From: JAWSVE01 sp050789445
GTDB lineage: Bacteria; Pseudomonadota; Gammaproteobacteria; Pseudomonadales; Cellvibrionaceae
Length of the DNA: 64,000 nucleotides
Assembly: GCA_050789445.1 (NCBI GenBank)
Contig: JAILXR010000001.1
Location: 2,418,001 to 2,482,000 of the forward strand
Direction: 5' to 3'
Within the stretch, counting starts at the first letter, position 1; each line of letters opens with the position of its first letter. The notes beneath the pieces are model-generated. The model worked only from the letters and a program-made list of their open reading frames with translations. It was not told where the DNA came from and did no database searches. Position numbers and translations under genes: made by a program. This document shows, one piece after another, positions 18,000 to 27,124 of this stretch.

Positions 18000-20402
18000 C
18001 TACACTCGGTAGCCTTCTGCAGTAATCGGCATCGTTTTTACTCTTTCACCAGTAGCTGCAAAAATTGCATTACCTATCGCTGGAGCCAGTGGTGGTAGCG
18101 CGGGCTCTCCAATCCCTGTCGGTCCATTATCACTTTGAATAAAATGTACATCTATTTCAGGCGAGTGCGCTATTCGCATTGGTCGATAAGTGTGAAAATT
18201 ATTTTGTTCGATACGCCCATTTTCCATCGTGATTTCTAAGTCAAGCATGGTGCTTAACCCATCAACGACTGAACCTTCTACTTGAGATTTTGCCCCACTC
18301 ATATTCATCACGGGACCAATGTCAGCAGCTACCGTGACTTTATGTATGGTTAACTTTTTATTTTCATCAACACTCACTTCAGCCACTTCGGCAACATGTG
18401 ATGCATGGCTAAAATAAAATGACAATCCAAGTCCACGACCTTTAGGCATTTGTCTACCCCAGCCCGCTTTTTCTGCAGCCAATTTAATCACATCACTTGC
18501 GCGACCGGTATTAAGTGAACGAATATTACCTGGCTCGAACCAGCGCGGCTCACCCATAATCTCAAGTAAAAATTCTAAATGGTCACGTCCCGCAAGGTCA
18601 GACATCTCTGCAAGAAAGCTTTGTACAGCCCACGCAGATACATTTGATCCTGGTGCTCGCCAAGGGCCACAAGGTGTTTTAATTTCTTGATACGTTGTCG
18701 TGCCACGATAGTTTGGAATGTTTAATCCAGGAAATTCCGTAGCATATTGTTTTGAACCTGTTACTGGTTCACCATTCGTCGCCATCGCAATCAAATGATT
18801 TTCCATCGCGGCTAATTTTCCTTTTTTATCTACGGCGCCTTTTAAGGAATAAAAACCACCTGCTCGATAAAAATCATGTGCCATATCATCTTCACGAGAC
18901 CACATAAGTTTAACGGGAGCTTTGACTCGCTTTGAAATAGTTGACACTTCGCAAGAAAAATCTGTTCGCCCTCGCCGACCAAATGCGCCGCCCATTCGCA
19001 TTTGATTAACGGTGACTCGTCGCGCCGGTATGCCTAGCATTTTTTCAACCATGCCATAAATACGTGTTGGCGCTTGAGTCGGCGCCCACACTTCTAATGA
19101 TTCTTCTTGGCCATCACTTGCTGGTTTATAATGTGCAGCACACCCCATAGGTTCCATACAAGCGTGTGCGACAAAGGGATGAGTGTAAAAAGATTCGAGC
19201 GTTTTGTTTTCTGTATTCTCAAATTCTTTTTTAACATCACCGACATGAACAATTTCTTTTTTTCCATCTTTCAGCGCAATATTTTTTGCGTTTATTTGTA
19301 ATTGTTTCCAGCTGTCTTTTGATGCAGTTGACTCATCCCATTCGATTTTTAATGCATTACGCGCACTAAAAGCCTGCCAAGTGGTTTTAGCCACCACCGC
19401 TACCCCAGACAACAACTCATTCACTTCTCCATTGCCGTCCAATATAAAGACATCAATAACGCCCGGTAGTTTTTTTACTTCCTCGATGTTTGCCGACTTT
19501 ACTTTTCCAAAAAACGCTGGGCATTTTTCATAAACCGCATAGACCATTCCGGGAATTTTTAAATCTGTCGTGAATTGCGGCGCTCCCGTTACGATATCTT
19601 TATTATCAACACCACCGATTTCTGTACCCAACAATGTATATTCTGATCGTTTCTTAAAAACTAAAGATTCTTTTTTGGGAATACTTTGCCGCGCTGCATC
19701 AGATGCAAGCGACGCAAACGTTAGAGATTTTTTTGAAGGCTTATGAATGACTTTGCTTTTTTCCGTAAAGATTTCTGACGCCGAGACATTCCATTTTTTT
19801 GCTGCTGCTTCCACAAACATACGTTTAGCCGCAGCGCCCATTTCTCGCATGGGATTAAATGTTCTTTGCGTGCTTCGAGAACCCCCAGCTCGTTGTTCGC
19901 CATATACAGCTTGATTCACTGGCGCCTGTACAATTTCGACATCTTTCCAGTCGGCTCCCAGCTCTTCAGCTAACACCATCGGGATTGAAGTTTTTACGCC
20001 TTGCCCCATTTCTGGAGTATGAGAGAAAAGAATGATCTTCCCTTCGGGAGAAATATGAATAAAGGCATTTAAAATAAATTGATTGGCCATTCCTTCTAGG
20101 TCAACTTCTTTACCCTTCGCGTCTGGCAAACAAGCTGCCAATGTAAAACTTCCGCTGGCGATTCCAGTCACTTTTAATAATGTTCTACGAGAGATCCCAT
20201 TTTGCGAAATAGCTTCTGATATGTGAATAGCGTCTTGCCCGCTAGACAAAACAGATTGACTCGTATTTAAAATTCTTTCAAATAGAGAGCTACCAGCCTT
20301 TTGTTCTATGGAATGTTTAATAGATGATTCGGGAACATTTTCTTGAATACGGTCGTTATCAATTATCGCTTCGTTTTTCTGAGTTTCCATATCAGTATCC
20401 AA
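18000..20402 (-). CDS. Molybdopterin-binding large subunit, isoquinoline 1-oxidoreductase beta/xanthine dehydrogenase family, Tat-exported
   Basis: An 800-residue protein of the IorB/aldehyde oxidoreductase type. These enzymes hydroxylate aldehydes or N-heterocycles at a Mo-cytosine-dinucleotide centre. After an unusual ~70-residue N-terminal extension comes a twin-arginine signal (SRRTLLKVTG, Arg72-Arg73) ending in a lipobox-like LAAC (Cys91), so a Tat-exported lipoprotein is likely. Cofactor-binding segments follow (GQGVKTSIPMVLAEELGADW, GGAFGRRGRTDFSCE, PCGPWRAPGS), and the catalytic Glu lies in GPTGIGEPALPP near residue 770. The family normally pairs with a small 2Fe-2S subunit, and none is adjacent. 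Across the promoter lies a cytochrome c'-like lipoprotein gene, a possible electron acceptor. tatABC is elsewhere in this window. Confidence 0.87.
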   Translation of the reverse strand: MDTDMETQKNEAIIDNDRIQENVPESSIKHSIEQKAGSSLFERILNTSQSVLSSGQDAIHISEAISQNGISRRTLLKVTGIASGSFTLAACLPDAKGKEVDLEGMANQFILNAFIHISPEGKIILFSHTPEMGQGVKTSIPMVLAEELGADWKDVEIVQAPVNQAVYGEQRAGGSRSTQRTFNPMREMGAAAKRMFVEAAAKKWNVSASEIFTEKSKVIHKPSKKSLTFASLASDAARQSIPKKESLVFKKRSEYTLLGTEIGGVDNKDIVTGAPQFTTDLKIPGMVYAVYEKCPAFFGKVKSANIEEVKKLPGVIDVFILDGNGEVNELLSGVAVVAKTTWQAFSARNALKIEWDESTASKDSWKQLQINAKNIALKDGKKEIVHVGDVKKEFENTENKTLESFYTHPFVAHACMEPMGCAAHYKPASDGQEESLEVWAPTQAPTRIYGMVEKMLGIPARRVTVNQMRMGGAFGRRGRTDFSCEVSTISKRVKAPVKLMWSREDDMAHDFYRAGGFYSLKGAVDKKGKLAAMENHLIAMATNGEPVTGSKQYATEFPGLNIPNYRGTTTYQEIKTPCGPWRAPGSNVSAWAVQSFLAEMSDLAGRDHLEFLLEIMGEPRWFEPGNIRSLNTGRASDVIKLAAEKAGWGRQMPKGRGLGLSFYFSHASHVAEVAEVSVDENKKLTIHKVTVAADIGPVMNMSGAKSQVEGSVVDGLSTMLDLEITMENGRIEQNNFHTYRPMRIAHSPEIDVHFIQSDNGPTGIGEPALPPLAPAIGNAIFAATGERVKTMPITAEGYRV

Positions 20403-20615
20403 TCTATTCTTATTACCAGTTTTTGGGATAGTTTAAATGAGCAAATAGTCATTTCTCGTCTGAATTGATACTTTACTTGACTGTAGAGTTTTTGGTAAGC
20501 GTGTTTACATTCTTTTGAGTTATTTTTTGACTATTTCTAATAATTTACATCTCTTAACCTACTTTCATTATTTATTTTCAAGATCTGATAAAGATAAGTC
20601 ATTAGGGTGTTGTCA

Positions 20616-20629
20616 TTGATACATATCAA
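20616..20629. promoter_or_regulatory. FNR/Anr-type binding site
   Basis: TTGATACATATCAA exactly matches the FNR/Anr consensus TTGAT-N4-ATCAA. It lies in the 355-bp divergent region, about 214 bp from the molybdenum enzyme start and 129 bp from the cytochrome start. Distance and context favour oxygen-responsive control of the cytochrome, possibly of both genes. The remainder of 20403-20757 shows no gene. Confidence 0.7.
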
Positions 20630-20757
20630 TAGGTAAAACTTATTTTGAATTCGAGAATAGCTATAATAAATCGACTGTCATCTGCTTGGCCCTTTTTTTC
20701 CCTTTGTGATGGTTCACAGTTACCCACTACAAATAAACCACGACTGAGTACACATCT

Positions 20758-21276
20758 ATGAGCGCACTAGAAAATACACATGTTCATATGTTTTCCTTCG
20801 AAAAGCATAAGACCGCAGCTATAAAGGTCATTACCCTTTCTCTTATACTTACCATCGCCTCCTGCACAAACACCATGGATGACAAAGCTAACACTCAACC
20901 TAATCAGCAACCCTTAATTTCTGTAAAAGAAATAATGACAGATATTATTGAACCCGCGAGCAATACCTTATGGGCTGCGGCTCTGGATGAAAATATTCCT
21001 CAAACAGATGAGGATTGGAAAAAACTAGAACAAGCAGCGATTCAATTAATGTCAGCAACGTCTGCGATTTCATTAGGGGGCACGGGAGAAAGTGATAAAA
21101 ACTGGGCTGCTACGCAAGAATGGCAAGCCTATAACCAGCAAATGGCGGAGCTGAGCTCAACCATTTTAAAATTAGTTCGCGAAAGAAAATATGATGATAT
21201 GCTTGATGCTGGCAATTTCTTAGTTGAACCTTGTGGCGCTTGCCATACAGCGTTCCCTGGCGACTCAAAATTCTAA
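20758..21276 (+). CDS. Cytochrome c'-like (class II) lipoprotein
   Basis: A 172-residue protein with a signal sequence and lipobox (LTIASC, Cys36). The mature part looks like a four-helix bundle and has a single C-terminal haem c site, CGACH (Cys159, Cys162, His163), the position expected for cytochrome c'/class II cytochromes. Its partner is not known, but the divergent molybdenum enzyme and the shared FNR/Anr box suggest an electron-transfer role. A later start, MFSFEKHK (residue 11), would give a more typical signal peptide length. Confidence 0.75.
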   Translation: MSALENTHVHMFSFEKHKTAAIKVITLSLILTIASCTNTMDDKANTQPNQQPLISVKEIMTDIIEPASNTLWAAALDENIPQTDEDWKKLEQAAIQLMSATSAISLGGTGESDKNWAATQEWQAYNQQMAELSSTILKLVRERKYDDMLDAGNFLVEPCGACHTAFPGDSKF

Positions 21277-21309
21277 CAATCATTTTTTACATAACGCGAA
21301 TTACCCTTA

Positions 21310-21780
21310 ATGAAACCCAACGAAAATGCTTTAAGCAAAGATACGCCCTTCACCGTTTTAATTAGAGTAAGATATGCAGAATGTGATGCGCAGCGTGTCG
21401 TATTTAATTCCCGCTATGGCGATTATGTTGATATTGCTTTAACTGAATATATGCGCAAATTATTCGGCGGTTACGAAGAACTATTAAAGAAGGGGATTGA
21501 TAATCAAGTCGTCAAGCTATCTACCGAATGGACGTCATCAGCAAAATCTGACGACGTTCTCGCACTGACCGTACGCACTTCTCACATCGGTAATACGTCA
21601 TTTAGTTTTCAATTAGAATTGACCAATCATAAAACAAAGAAAGAGATTGCAGTAACAGATATAATTTATGTACTGGTTGACTCGACAAACTACCAGAAAA
21701 TGTCGATCCCAACTGAGATGCGAAAAACATTAGAGATAGGTGCTTCAAACGTCGTTATAGATTTTTCTGGCGGTTTTTAA
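21310..21780 (+). CDS. Acyl-CoA thioesterase, 4HBT/YbgC-like hotdog fold
   Basis: A 156-residue hotdog-fold protein. The N-terminal RVRYAECDAQRVVFNSRYGD is the 4-hydroxybenzoyl-CoA thioesterase signature, with the Asp/Gln catalytic region and the Tyr-Asp of YGDYVD. It is expected to hydrolyse acyl-CoA thioesters in the cytosol; chain length is unknown. It begins 33 bp after the cytochrome gene and is probably cotranscribed with it. Confidence 0.85.
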   Translation: MKPNENALSKDTPFTVLIRVRYAECDAQRVVFNSRYGDYVDIALTEYMRKLFGGYEELLKKGIDNQVVKLSTEWTSSAKSDDVLALTVRTSHIGNTSFSFQLELTNHKTKKEIAVTDIIYVLVDSTNYQKMSIPTEMRKTLEIGASNVVIDFSGGF

Positions 21781-21806
21781 TTAAACTATTTTTTTATAAT
21801 AAAAAA

Positions 21807-22874
21807 TTATTGACGATCTCTTTCTGCTTTTAATTTTTCCTCACGTCTAGCGCCATTTAAAATCCCTTCCAAAGCGTAATTACCTTCATGGCACGCGTAT
21901 TCATAAATTATTTCATCAACACCCGAAAAGGCCAGTTCCCCCGTAAAAGGCGCTTCGAAAGCATCCGGATCATTCACCGTAAATCGATAAACTAATTTAT
22001 CATCTGCAACACGCGTGAAATATTCTGTGACTTTCATATTAGGAGAAGAACCCCGGAAACTTTGCTCTGAGCGAAAACCCACTGTTTCAACGACAAGTGT
22101 ATCGCCTTGCCAGTGGCCAATAGAATCACCCATCCATTTTTTACGAGAATCATGTTTTAAATTTTTTCCGATACGAATCATACGAACGTCGTGAACCATC
22201 TCGACAAGAATAGCGACGGTATCCTCTGACTGGATAATTTGATAATGACTGTTGTACATCACCGGTAACATCGGTGGCCCACCTGAAGAACCAAACGATA
22301 ACAAACAACGATCGCCTAACCCTCTTCCTTCTGGTCCATCATTTCTATTCGGTCCATTCCGGCGAGATGACATTATCTCTCGTGCTGATTTTTTAATGCC
22401 TGGCATTTGTCCATTCGGTGGATCGATAAGAATTGATGTTCGATACTCGCCATTAATATACGTCGCGTTCATGCCGCGATCCGTCCAAAATAAATTGTAA
22501 TTCCCGACCGGAGGCAAAGGTTCTGCTTTAGGAGCTGGCGCATTTGGATCTGTTGGTTTTGCATCATCGGCAACTTTTTTCACAGCCGCGGCACTCAGAG
22601 CTTCAGCCTCTTCTTTAGTAAATGCTTGGCGATTTCCGAACTCCGAAGGACGTGAAAAAGGTGTTGCCGTCGCATTTTTCCATATACCCTGCAGATCAGG
22701 CGAGCCATCAGCCATTCGTGGAGCTTTATAATCTGCTGCATACAATCCAGTCGTGAATAAACTGCCAACTATTAAGACAAACACCAGAGTAACAATGTGT
22801 TTCGTGTTATAACTAGCTTTCACTGAAAATCTTTTAATAGTGATCGTTGAACTCACAACTGTGATAAAAGGCAT
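21807..22874 (-). CDS. Secreted protein of unknown function
   Basis: A 355-residue protein with an N-terminal signal peptide (hydrophobic ~28-45, cleavage near GLYA-ADY). The mature part begins with PRMADGSPDLQGIWKN, a motif I associate with a large uncharacterised family of secreted proteins in marine gammaproteobacteria. Other features are a Pro/Ala-rich segment (residues ~100-120) and the segments MVHDVRMIRIG, WQGDTLVVETVG and YEYACHEGNYALEGIL, which suggest a beta-rich fold. There are no catalytic motifs I can name. CCGGAG stands upstream of the ATG at 22874. It is convergent with the thioesterase gene. Confidence 0.6.
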   Translation of the reverse strand: MPFITVVSSTITIKRFSVKASYNTKHIVTLVFVLIVGSLFTTGLYAADYKAPRMADGSPDLQGIWKNATATPFSRPSEFGNRQAFTKEEAEALSAAAVKKVADDAKPTDPNAPAPKAEPLPPVGNYNLFWTDRGMNATYINGEYRTSILIDPPNGQMPGIKKSAREIMSSRRNGPNRNDGPEGRGLGDRCLLSFGSSGGPPMLPVMYNSHYQIIQSEDTVAILVEMVHDVRMIRIGKNLKHDSRKKWMGDSIGHWQGDTLVVETVGFRSEQSFRGSSPNMKVTEYFTRVADDKLVYRFTVNDPDAFEAPFTGELAFSGVDEIIYEYACHEGNYALEGILNGARREEKLKAERDRQ

Positions 22875-23063
22875 GAGAATACAAGCTCCGGAGATTTATT
22901 ATTATTAGCCTGCAGCTTGAGCGAATCGAGAGTTGATGTAAACCCGATTTTCATTTCTTGATTTTAGGTTTATTGATAGACAGTATTTTTATAAAATACC
23001 TACAAAAAATCATAGTTTTTATATATGAGCATAAAACAACAGAAATATATTAAAGATGACCCG

Positions 23064-23948
23064 ATGCATCTATTAATTCAATTATTACCAAAACGATTCA
23101 TTAAATTGTGCTCGCTTCTAATTTTTTTCTTAGTAGTTTCTCTTTCCCCTCTACATGCTTCATCTAACACCATCACAGTGGAAGCAAGTCAAAATGCGAT
23201 AACCATTAATGGCTTATCATCTGCCCAGTTACAAGCATTAGCGCTGCTCACCGATTTCGAACGCAGAAGCATCATCTCGGTCTATATTAGTGACGACTAT
23301 TACCCTGAATCAACTATTGCCTTAGGGGTTCTAGGTGAGACATTGATCTCCAGAGAAGGATTCCGATTTATTCCGGTAACACCTTTTACAGCCGGACAAC
23401 AATATCTTTTGGTTTTTTCGCTATTGCCTCTTGGTGAAGTATTAATACACGAAGAATTCTTTACGATTAGAATTGAAAACGATGGTACCGCCATAGCAAA
23501 ACCTTTAGACGATATCTTTAACACCATTAGATTAAGACAAAGTTCAACAAACTCTAACGAGTCCTTAACAATACGTCCATTTACTAATGCCATTACGATT
23601 TCTGGCCTTTCGCCAACGCAAACAAATGAGATAGCTCAATTAGGAAAGTCTAAACTAAATGAAGTGATATCGATTTACGAGCTTGAATCAGCTGCACTTG
23701 AAAATAAATTTATCGATCAAATTAAAGACGAAAATAGTAGAAAAAAATTATTACCTGGAATTATCATGATTAAAAACGGGGAAATTAAGTTTATCCCTAA
23801 CGCATTTTTAACCAATGAAAAACGCTATCTATTAGTGTTCTCACTAGCGCCTATTAACCAGGTGCTATATCACGAAGAAATATTTTCTTTACTTACAGCC
23901 GAAGAGCTATTAGATCAAGGCTTACCTAATATGACTAAAGAAAAATAA
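23064..23948 (+). CDS. Secreted protein with a duplicated ~95-residue unit, unknown function
   Basis: A 294-residue predicted exported protein (hydrophobic segment FIKLCSLLIFFLVVSLSPLHA). The mature part has two copies of the same unit. Copy 1 runs from TITVEASQNAITINGLSSAQ to YLLVFSLLPLGEVLIHEEFF, and copy 2 from LTIRPFTNAITISGLSPTQ to YLLVFSLAPINQVLYHEEIF. Shared positions include NAITI-GLS, the FIP segment, the (Q/K)(Q/R)YLLVFSL strand and the HEE end. I do not recognise the family. Starting at 23025 would add 13 residues; ATG 23064 gives the more normal signal peptide. It is convergent with the next gene with only 1 bp between the stops. Confidence 0.6.
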   Translation: MHLLIQLLPKRFIKLCSLLIFFLVVSLSPLHASSNTITVEASQNAITINGLSSAQLQALALLTDFERRSIISVYISDDYYPESTIALGVLGETLISREGFRFIPVTPFTAGQQYLLVFSLLPLGEVLIHEEFFTIRIENDGTAIAKPLDDIFNTIRLRQSSTNSNESLTIRPFTNAITISGLSPTQTNEIAQLGKSKLNEVISIYELESAALENKFIDQIKDENSRKKLLPGIIMIKNGEIKFIPNAFLTNEKRYLLVFSLAPINQVLYHEEIFSLLTAEELLDQGLPNMTKEK

Positions 23949-23949
23949 G

Positions 23950-24240
23950 TTAGTGGCTTTTGTAGCTTCTTTTAATTTCAACCACTTCCACCTCATAACT
24001 TTCGTACCACTTCTCTTGACCCAACTTCTGAGCTGACTGGTGTTCAGAGTTCGCCTTCCAACGTTTGATATCGTCAAGACTATTCCAATACGAAATCGCA
24101 ATTTCTTGACCGTTCTCAGAAGCAGCAGAAAAATTTACACAACCATATTCTTTAAATGCTAACTCATACATACGTTCTGCAGTTGATGCATACTCTTTAT
24201 CTAACTGTTTTACTTTTGCTTTAAAAATAACGGCGTACAT
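23950..24240 (-). CDS. ABM-type (antibiotic biosynthesis monooxygenase fold) small protein
   Basis: A 96-residue dimeric alpha-beta barrel protein (MYAVIFKAKVKQLDKEY ... ERMYELAFKEYGC ... ISYWNSLDDIKRWKANSEHQ). This fold covers small quinol monooxygenases, haem-degrading enzymes and proteins of unknown role; the WNS-DDIKRWK-EHQ segment matches the ABM pattern. The ATG at 24240 is preceded by AAGGAAG, whereas the upstream open frame has no such site. It is divergent from the response regulator gene. Confidence 0.75.
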   Translation of the reverse strand: MYAVIFKAKVKQLDKEYASTAERMYELAFKEYGCVNFSAASENGQEIAISYWNSLDDIKRWKANSEHQSAQKLGQEKWYESYEVEVVEIKRSYKSH

Positions 24241-24432
24241 AATTGCTTCCTTATATTTTAACGATGATCTGACCCCAATCATTTTACTGTAAAGCGCAAA
24301 CTTCACCCCCCGCTGAATATCCAATCTAAACCGTTGACGAAGTTTATAGTCACGACTTAATAGTTCGGGCAAGCAAACCGATATACTGCGATCCAGTTCA
24401 CATTTTTCTTTCTTGATTTAGGTGCTAACCCA

Positions 24433-25545
24433 ATGGCTGAAAACACCTCTCCGGTCCCACAGGAATTGAAAACCAAGCCGCGTATCCTCTTAGCGGACGA
24501 CTCGAAACTCGTTCGTAAAACCGCCTCTAGAATACTGGGCGACAAATTCGATCTTATATTAGCTGAAGATGGTGAGGAAGCATGGAAAATATTAACTGAA
24601 GACAAAAGTATCCAAGTTGTCTTTAGCGATTTAGGCATGCCTAATCTAGACGGTTACAGCTTAATCAAACGTATTCGCCAATCTGATCAAGAACATATTA
24701 GCAACATCCCACTCATAGTAATTACAGGTGCCGCTGAAGAAGAGTCAATAAAATTAAGAGTGCTAGAACTTGGCGCCACAGACTTTATTGGCAAGCCATT
24801 TAAATCGAGTGAAATCATTGCCAGAGCTGACGCACACGCCAGTTACACAAATGACAAAACTAAACTGCAAAAAAATACCAATATCGATCTCCTAACTAGC
24901 ACATTGAACAGAAAAGCCCTGCTAGACAAACTCGAACGTGACCTTTCATTTATAAAACGTCACAACCAAAATCTAGCGTTAGTTAAATTTGAAATACACG
25001 ATTTCAAAAAAATCACAGAATCCATTGGAAAAGAAAACGCTGAAAAAATTATTAAAAGTACTTCAAATATGTTGAACAAAGCGCTTAGAAAAGAAGATAG
25101 CTTTGGACGCTGTGAATACGCCAGCTTTTTAACTATTTTACCAATGGCAAAAACTGAAGGTGTTGTACAGCTCGCAAAGCGTTTAAGCGAAGTCGTCAAA
25201 TCATTCAAAGCCAAAATGAATGGTGAAATTATAGAAATGCGATTAACTGTCGGTATAGCTACCGTCCAAAAAGGCGCTTCCGTCACAGTTGACCGTCTGT
25301 TAAAAACGGTAGAAAAAGCACTTACAAACGCAAGAAGTATTGAACCGGGTCAAGTCCAGTTACTTAAAATACAACAACCCGTTAGCAAGATAGAAGAGAA
25401 AACAATTTCAATCGATAAATTGCTAGAAGACATACTACAAGGAAAAGCCGAAACAGATCCCACGCAACTAGCAATGGCCGTAAAGCAATTACGTCCCCTC
25501 GTTAAATTATTATCTCCAACTCATAAACGACAGCTAATTCAATAA
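24433..25545 (+). CDS. Response regulator with degenerate GGDEF domain
   Basis: A 370-residue protein. Residues ~17-130 are a receiver domain (ILLADDSKLVRK, phospho-acceptor Asp66 in VVFSDLGMPNLDG, conserved Lys in IGKPF). Residues ~150-310 are a GGDEF-type domain whose signature is GRCEYASF (225-232) in place of GGDEF, so cyclase activity is very unlikely; it may bind GTP or act by protein contact. The last ~50 residues are extra helices. No histidine kinase gene is adjacent. The ATG at 24433 follows ordinary upstream DNA. Confidence 0.85.
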   Translation: MAENTSPVPQELKTKPRILLADDSKLVRKTASRILGDKFDLILAEDGEEAWKILTEDKSIQVVFSDLGMPNLDGYSLIKRIRQSDQEHISNIPLIVITGAAEEESIKLRVLELGATDFIGKPFKSSEIIARADAHASYTNDKTKLQKNTNIDLLTSTLNRKALLDKLERDLSFIKRHNQNLALVKFEIHDFKKITESIGKENAEKIIKSTSNMLNKALRKEDSFGRCEYASFLTILPMAKTEGVVQLAKRLSEVVKSFKAKMNGEIIEMRLTVGIATVQKGASVTVDRLLKTVEKALTNARSIEPGQVQLLKIQQPVSKIEEKTISIDKLLEDILQGKAETDPTQLAMAVKQLRPLVKLLSPTHKRQLIQ

Positions 25546-25727
25546 CACAATAAAAACACGCTGGCATCATAAAACCAGAATGAAAAAACTTTAGCCCAGC
25601 GAATTATTAATTAACTGCTTTTAACTTAAAAATATTTATCTGCCATATTTTCGATAATTAAAGTGATATAAAACAAGCCTCTAAAAAATTCACTTAATAT
25701 TGATTAGGCGAAAATATAATCTTGCTC

Positions 25728-25901
25728 CTATCTAACTAACTTTCTCGCTAGTGGATAGCTCAAAACAGCCAATATAACCCAAGCTAAACCAAAATATTCT
25801 AAAGCATTGGATGGAGCTTTCACTTGTATCGCTGTCAATATAATTAACCCCACAACAAGAATCCCAAAGCTTATTATTATAGAACCTATAACGTATTTCA
25901 T
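25728..25901 (-). CDS. Small membrane protein (57 aa), unknown
   Basis: A short gene with a good ribosome site (AAGGTG) before ATG. The protein begins MKYVIGSIIISFGILVVG and has two membrane segments (~3-24 and ~36-52), ending LARKLVR, a positive cytosolic tail. I do not recognise a family. It occupies the middle of the otherwise gene-free 25546-26055 region. Confidence 0.55.
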   Translation of the reverse strand: MKYVIGSIIISFGILVVGLIILTAIQVKAPSNALEYFGLAWVILAVLSYPLARKLVR

Positions 25902-26055
25902 CTTGACACCTTAAATCGAACCAAATTATTTTTGGCAGTGCGTATTTTTCATTAAGAAATTATCTAAAAACTTTCTACAAACTCAAAGCAAAAAAACTCA
26001 GCCCACGCGCTTTTTTTACGCAGGCGATACTGTCTCTGTTTGTTATGACTTATCT

Positions 26056-26487
26056 TTATGATTGGATCATAAAGATAACTGCATTAATTGTTAACCAAAA
26101 TAATGCCACATTTGATAATACAAAAATTGAAAATCTAAGTTCAATCTTATTGGTTATAGCTTGGACTAGACTGTGAATTACCCTAAGGCCCACATAAACG
26201 CATGCCAAATAAAAGTTAATACCGCTGCCTTCGCCGAAGATTGCTAGGGTGATAGCCAGCGCATAAAATATAGTTGGCTGCTCCATTAAGTGATTATAAT
26301 TATCCGCTTTCCAGCGAACACTCGCAGGCAAGGTTGCCATTTGTTCTCCACTAGGTGCGCTAGGATCTGGCTTTAATCTTGCGGCCATCATCGCGGGAAT
26401 ACGCGTAGCGTACATCCATATCCACATAATCATCGACCAACAAATTAATACGACAACTGGGCTAAGGATCTGAGTTTCAATATTCAT
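26056..26487 (-). CDS. MAPEG-family membrane protein
   Basis: A 143-residue protein with four membrane segments and the MAPEG signature RWKADNYNHLMEQPTIFYAL. The family includes microsomal glutathione S-transferases and leukotriene synthases; bacterial members are mostly uncharacterised. Segments: ~8-30, 65-85, 90-115, 120-140. The ATG at 26487 is preceded by a weak site (TAGGTA). The next gene on the same strand ends 67 bp away. Confidence 0.8.
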   Translation of the reverse strand: MNIETQILSPVVVLICWSMIMWIWMYATRIPAMMAARLKPDPSAPSGEQMATLPASVRWKADNYNHLMEQPTIFYALAITLAIFGEGSGINFYLACVYVGLRVIHSLVQAITNKIELRFSIFVLSNVALFWLTINAVIFMIQS

Positions 26488-26554
26488 TATATATTTTTAC
26501 CTATGTATATATGGAGTGACTAAAGTTATAACACCGCAATGAATGATTCCGAGC

Positions 26555-27124
26555 CTACGTTTTCTTGTGGGCGGTTTGATTGCTTTGCGATGTGTTTGAG
26601 ATTGAACGGTTCAGCATTTGCCAGATACTGAGGCAATAGACTCCCGTGATTACTAACCCAATAACTAACAAGCGCTGCTCAGGAAATATGAACCAAGCTA
26701 ATAACACTAGTAACGTTCTTAATACAGCATGAAAGAGGCCGAGAGGATGTTGAATTATCCATGAATAAACTATCCAGTGCAGGCCTAGCCCAATACCAAG
26801 ACTAAGTGGAACGAAGGTTGGCGCATAAATAAACAGTGGAATATGAACAGCCCAAAGTAAATTGACCATTAATACACTACTAGCCATTAGTTTCGCTAAG
26901 GGATTGTAGGACAACAGTAAAAATTCTTTTCTAATAAGCGCAACTAACAAGGCAATTGGAAAAATAGCGCCTGAGCCAAATAGTAAAATTAAAATTCCGT
27001 TTCGCTCATTGAATTGTGTAGACAATAAGGCAACTGCTAGCCAAATGATAGCCCCTGCTATTGGCATAGAAATGGATCTGTTCGTGGATAATTCAAATTC
27101 CTTTCTATATTCATCTAAATCCAT
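26555..27124 (-). CDS. DUF7010-like membrane protein
   Basis: A 189-residue integral membrane protein with about six segments and a short hydrophilic start (MDLDEYRKEFELSTNRS). The start and the GLGLHWIVYSWIIQHPLGLFH stretch, cited here in part (GLHWIVYSWI), resemble the uncharacterised DUF7010 family. The polar tail is Ser/Asn-rich. There is no known function. The ATG at 27124 has a weak ribosome site (GAGGAATAGCT). It is the same strand and general style as the cassette genes further along, but I see no attC site beside it. Confidence 0.55.
   Translation of the reverse strand: MDLDEYRKEFELSTNRSISMPIAGAIIWLAVALLSTQFNERNGILILLFGSGAIFPIALLVALIRKEFLLLSYNPLAKLMASSVLMVNLLWAVHIPLFIYAPTFVPLSLGIGLGLHWIVYSWIIQHPLGLFHAVLRTLLVLLAWFIFPEQRLLVIGLVITGVYCLSIWQMLNRSISNTSQSNQTAHKKT

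Noticed and set aside
17995..18017. Hairpin GAAGGCTAC/GTAGCCTTC as a terminator
   Set aside because: The stem is good but no T-run follows on either strand; it also includes the stop codon of the molybdenum enzyme gene.
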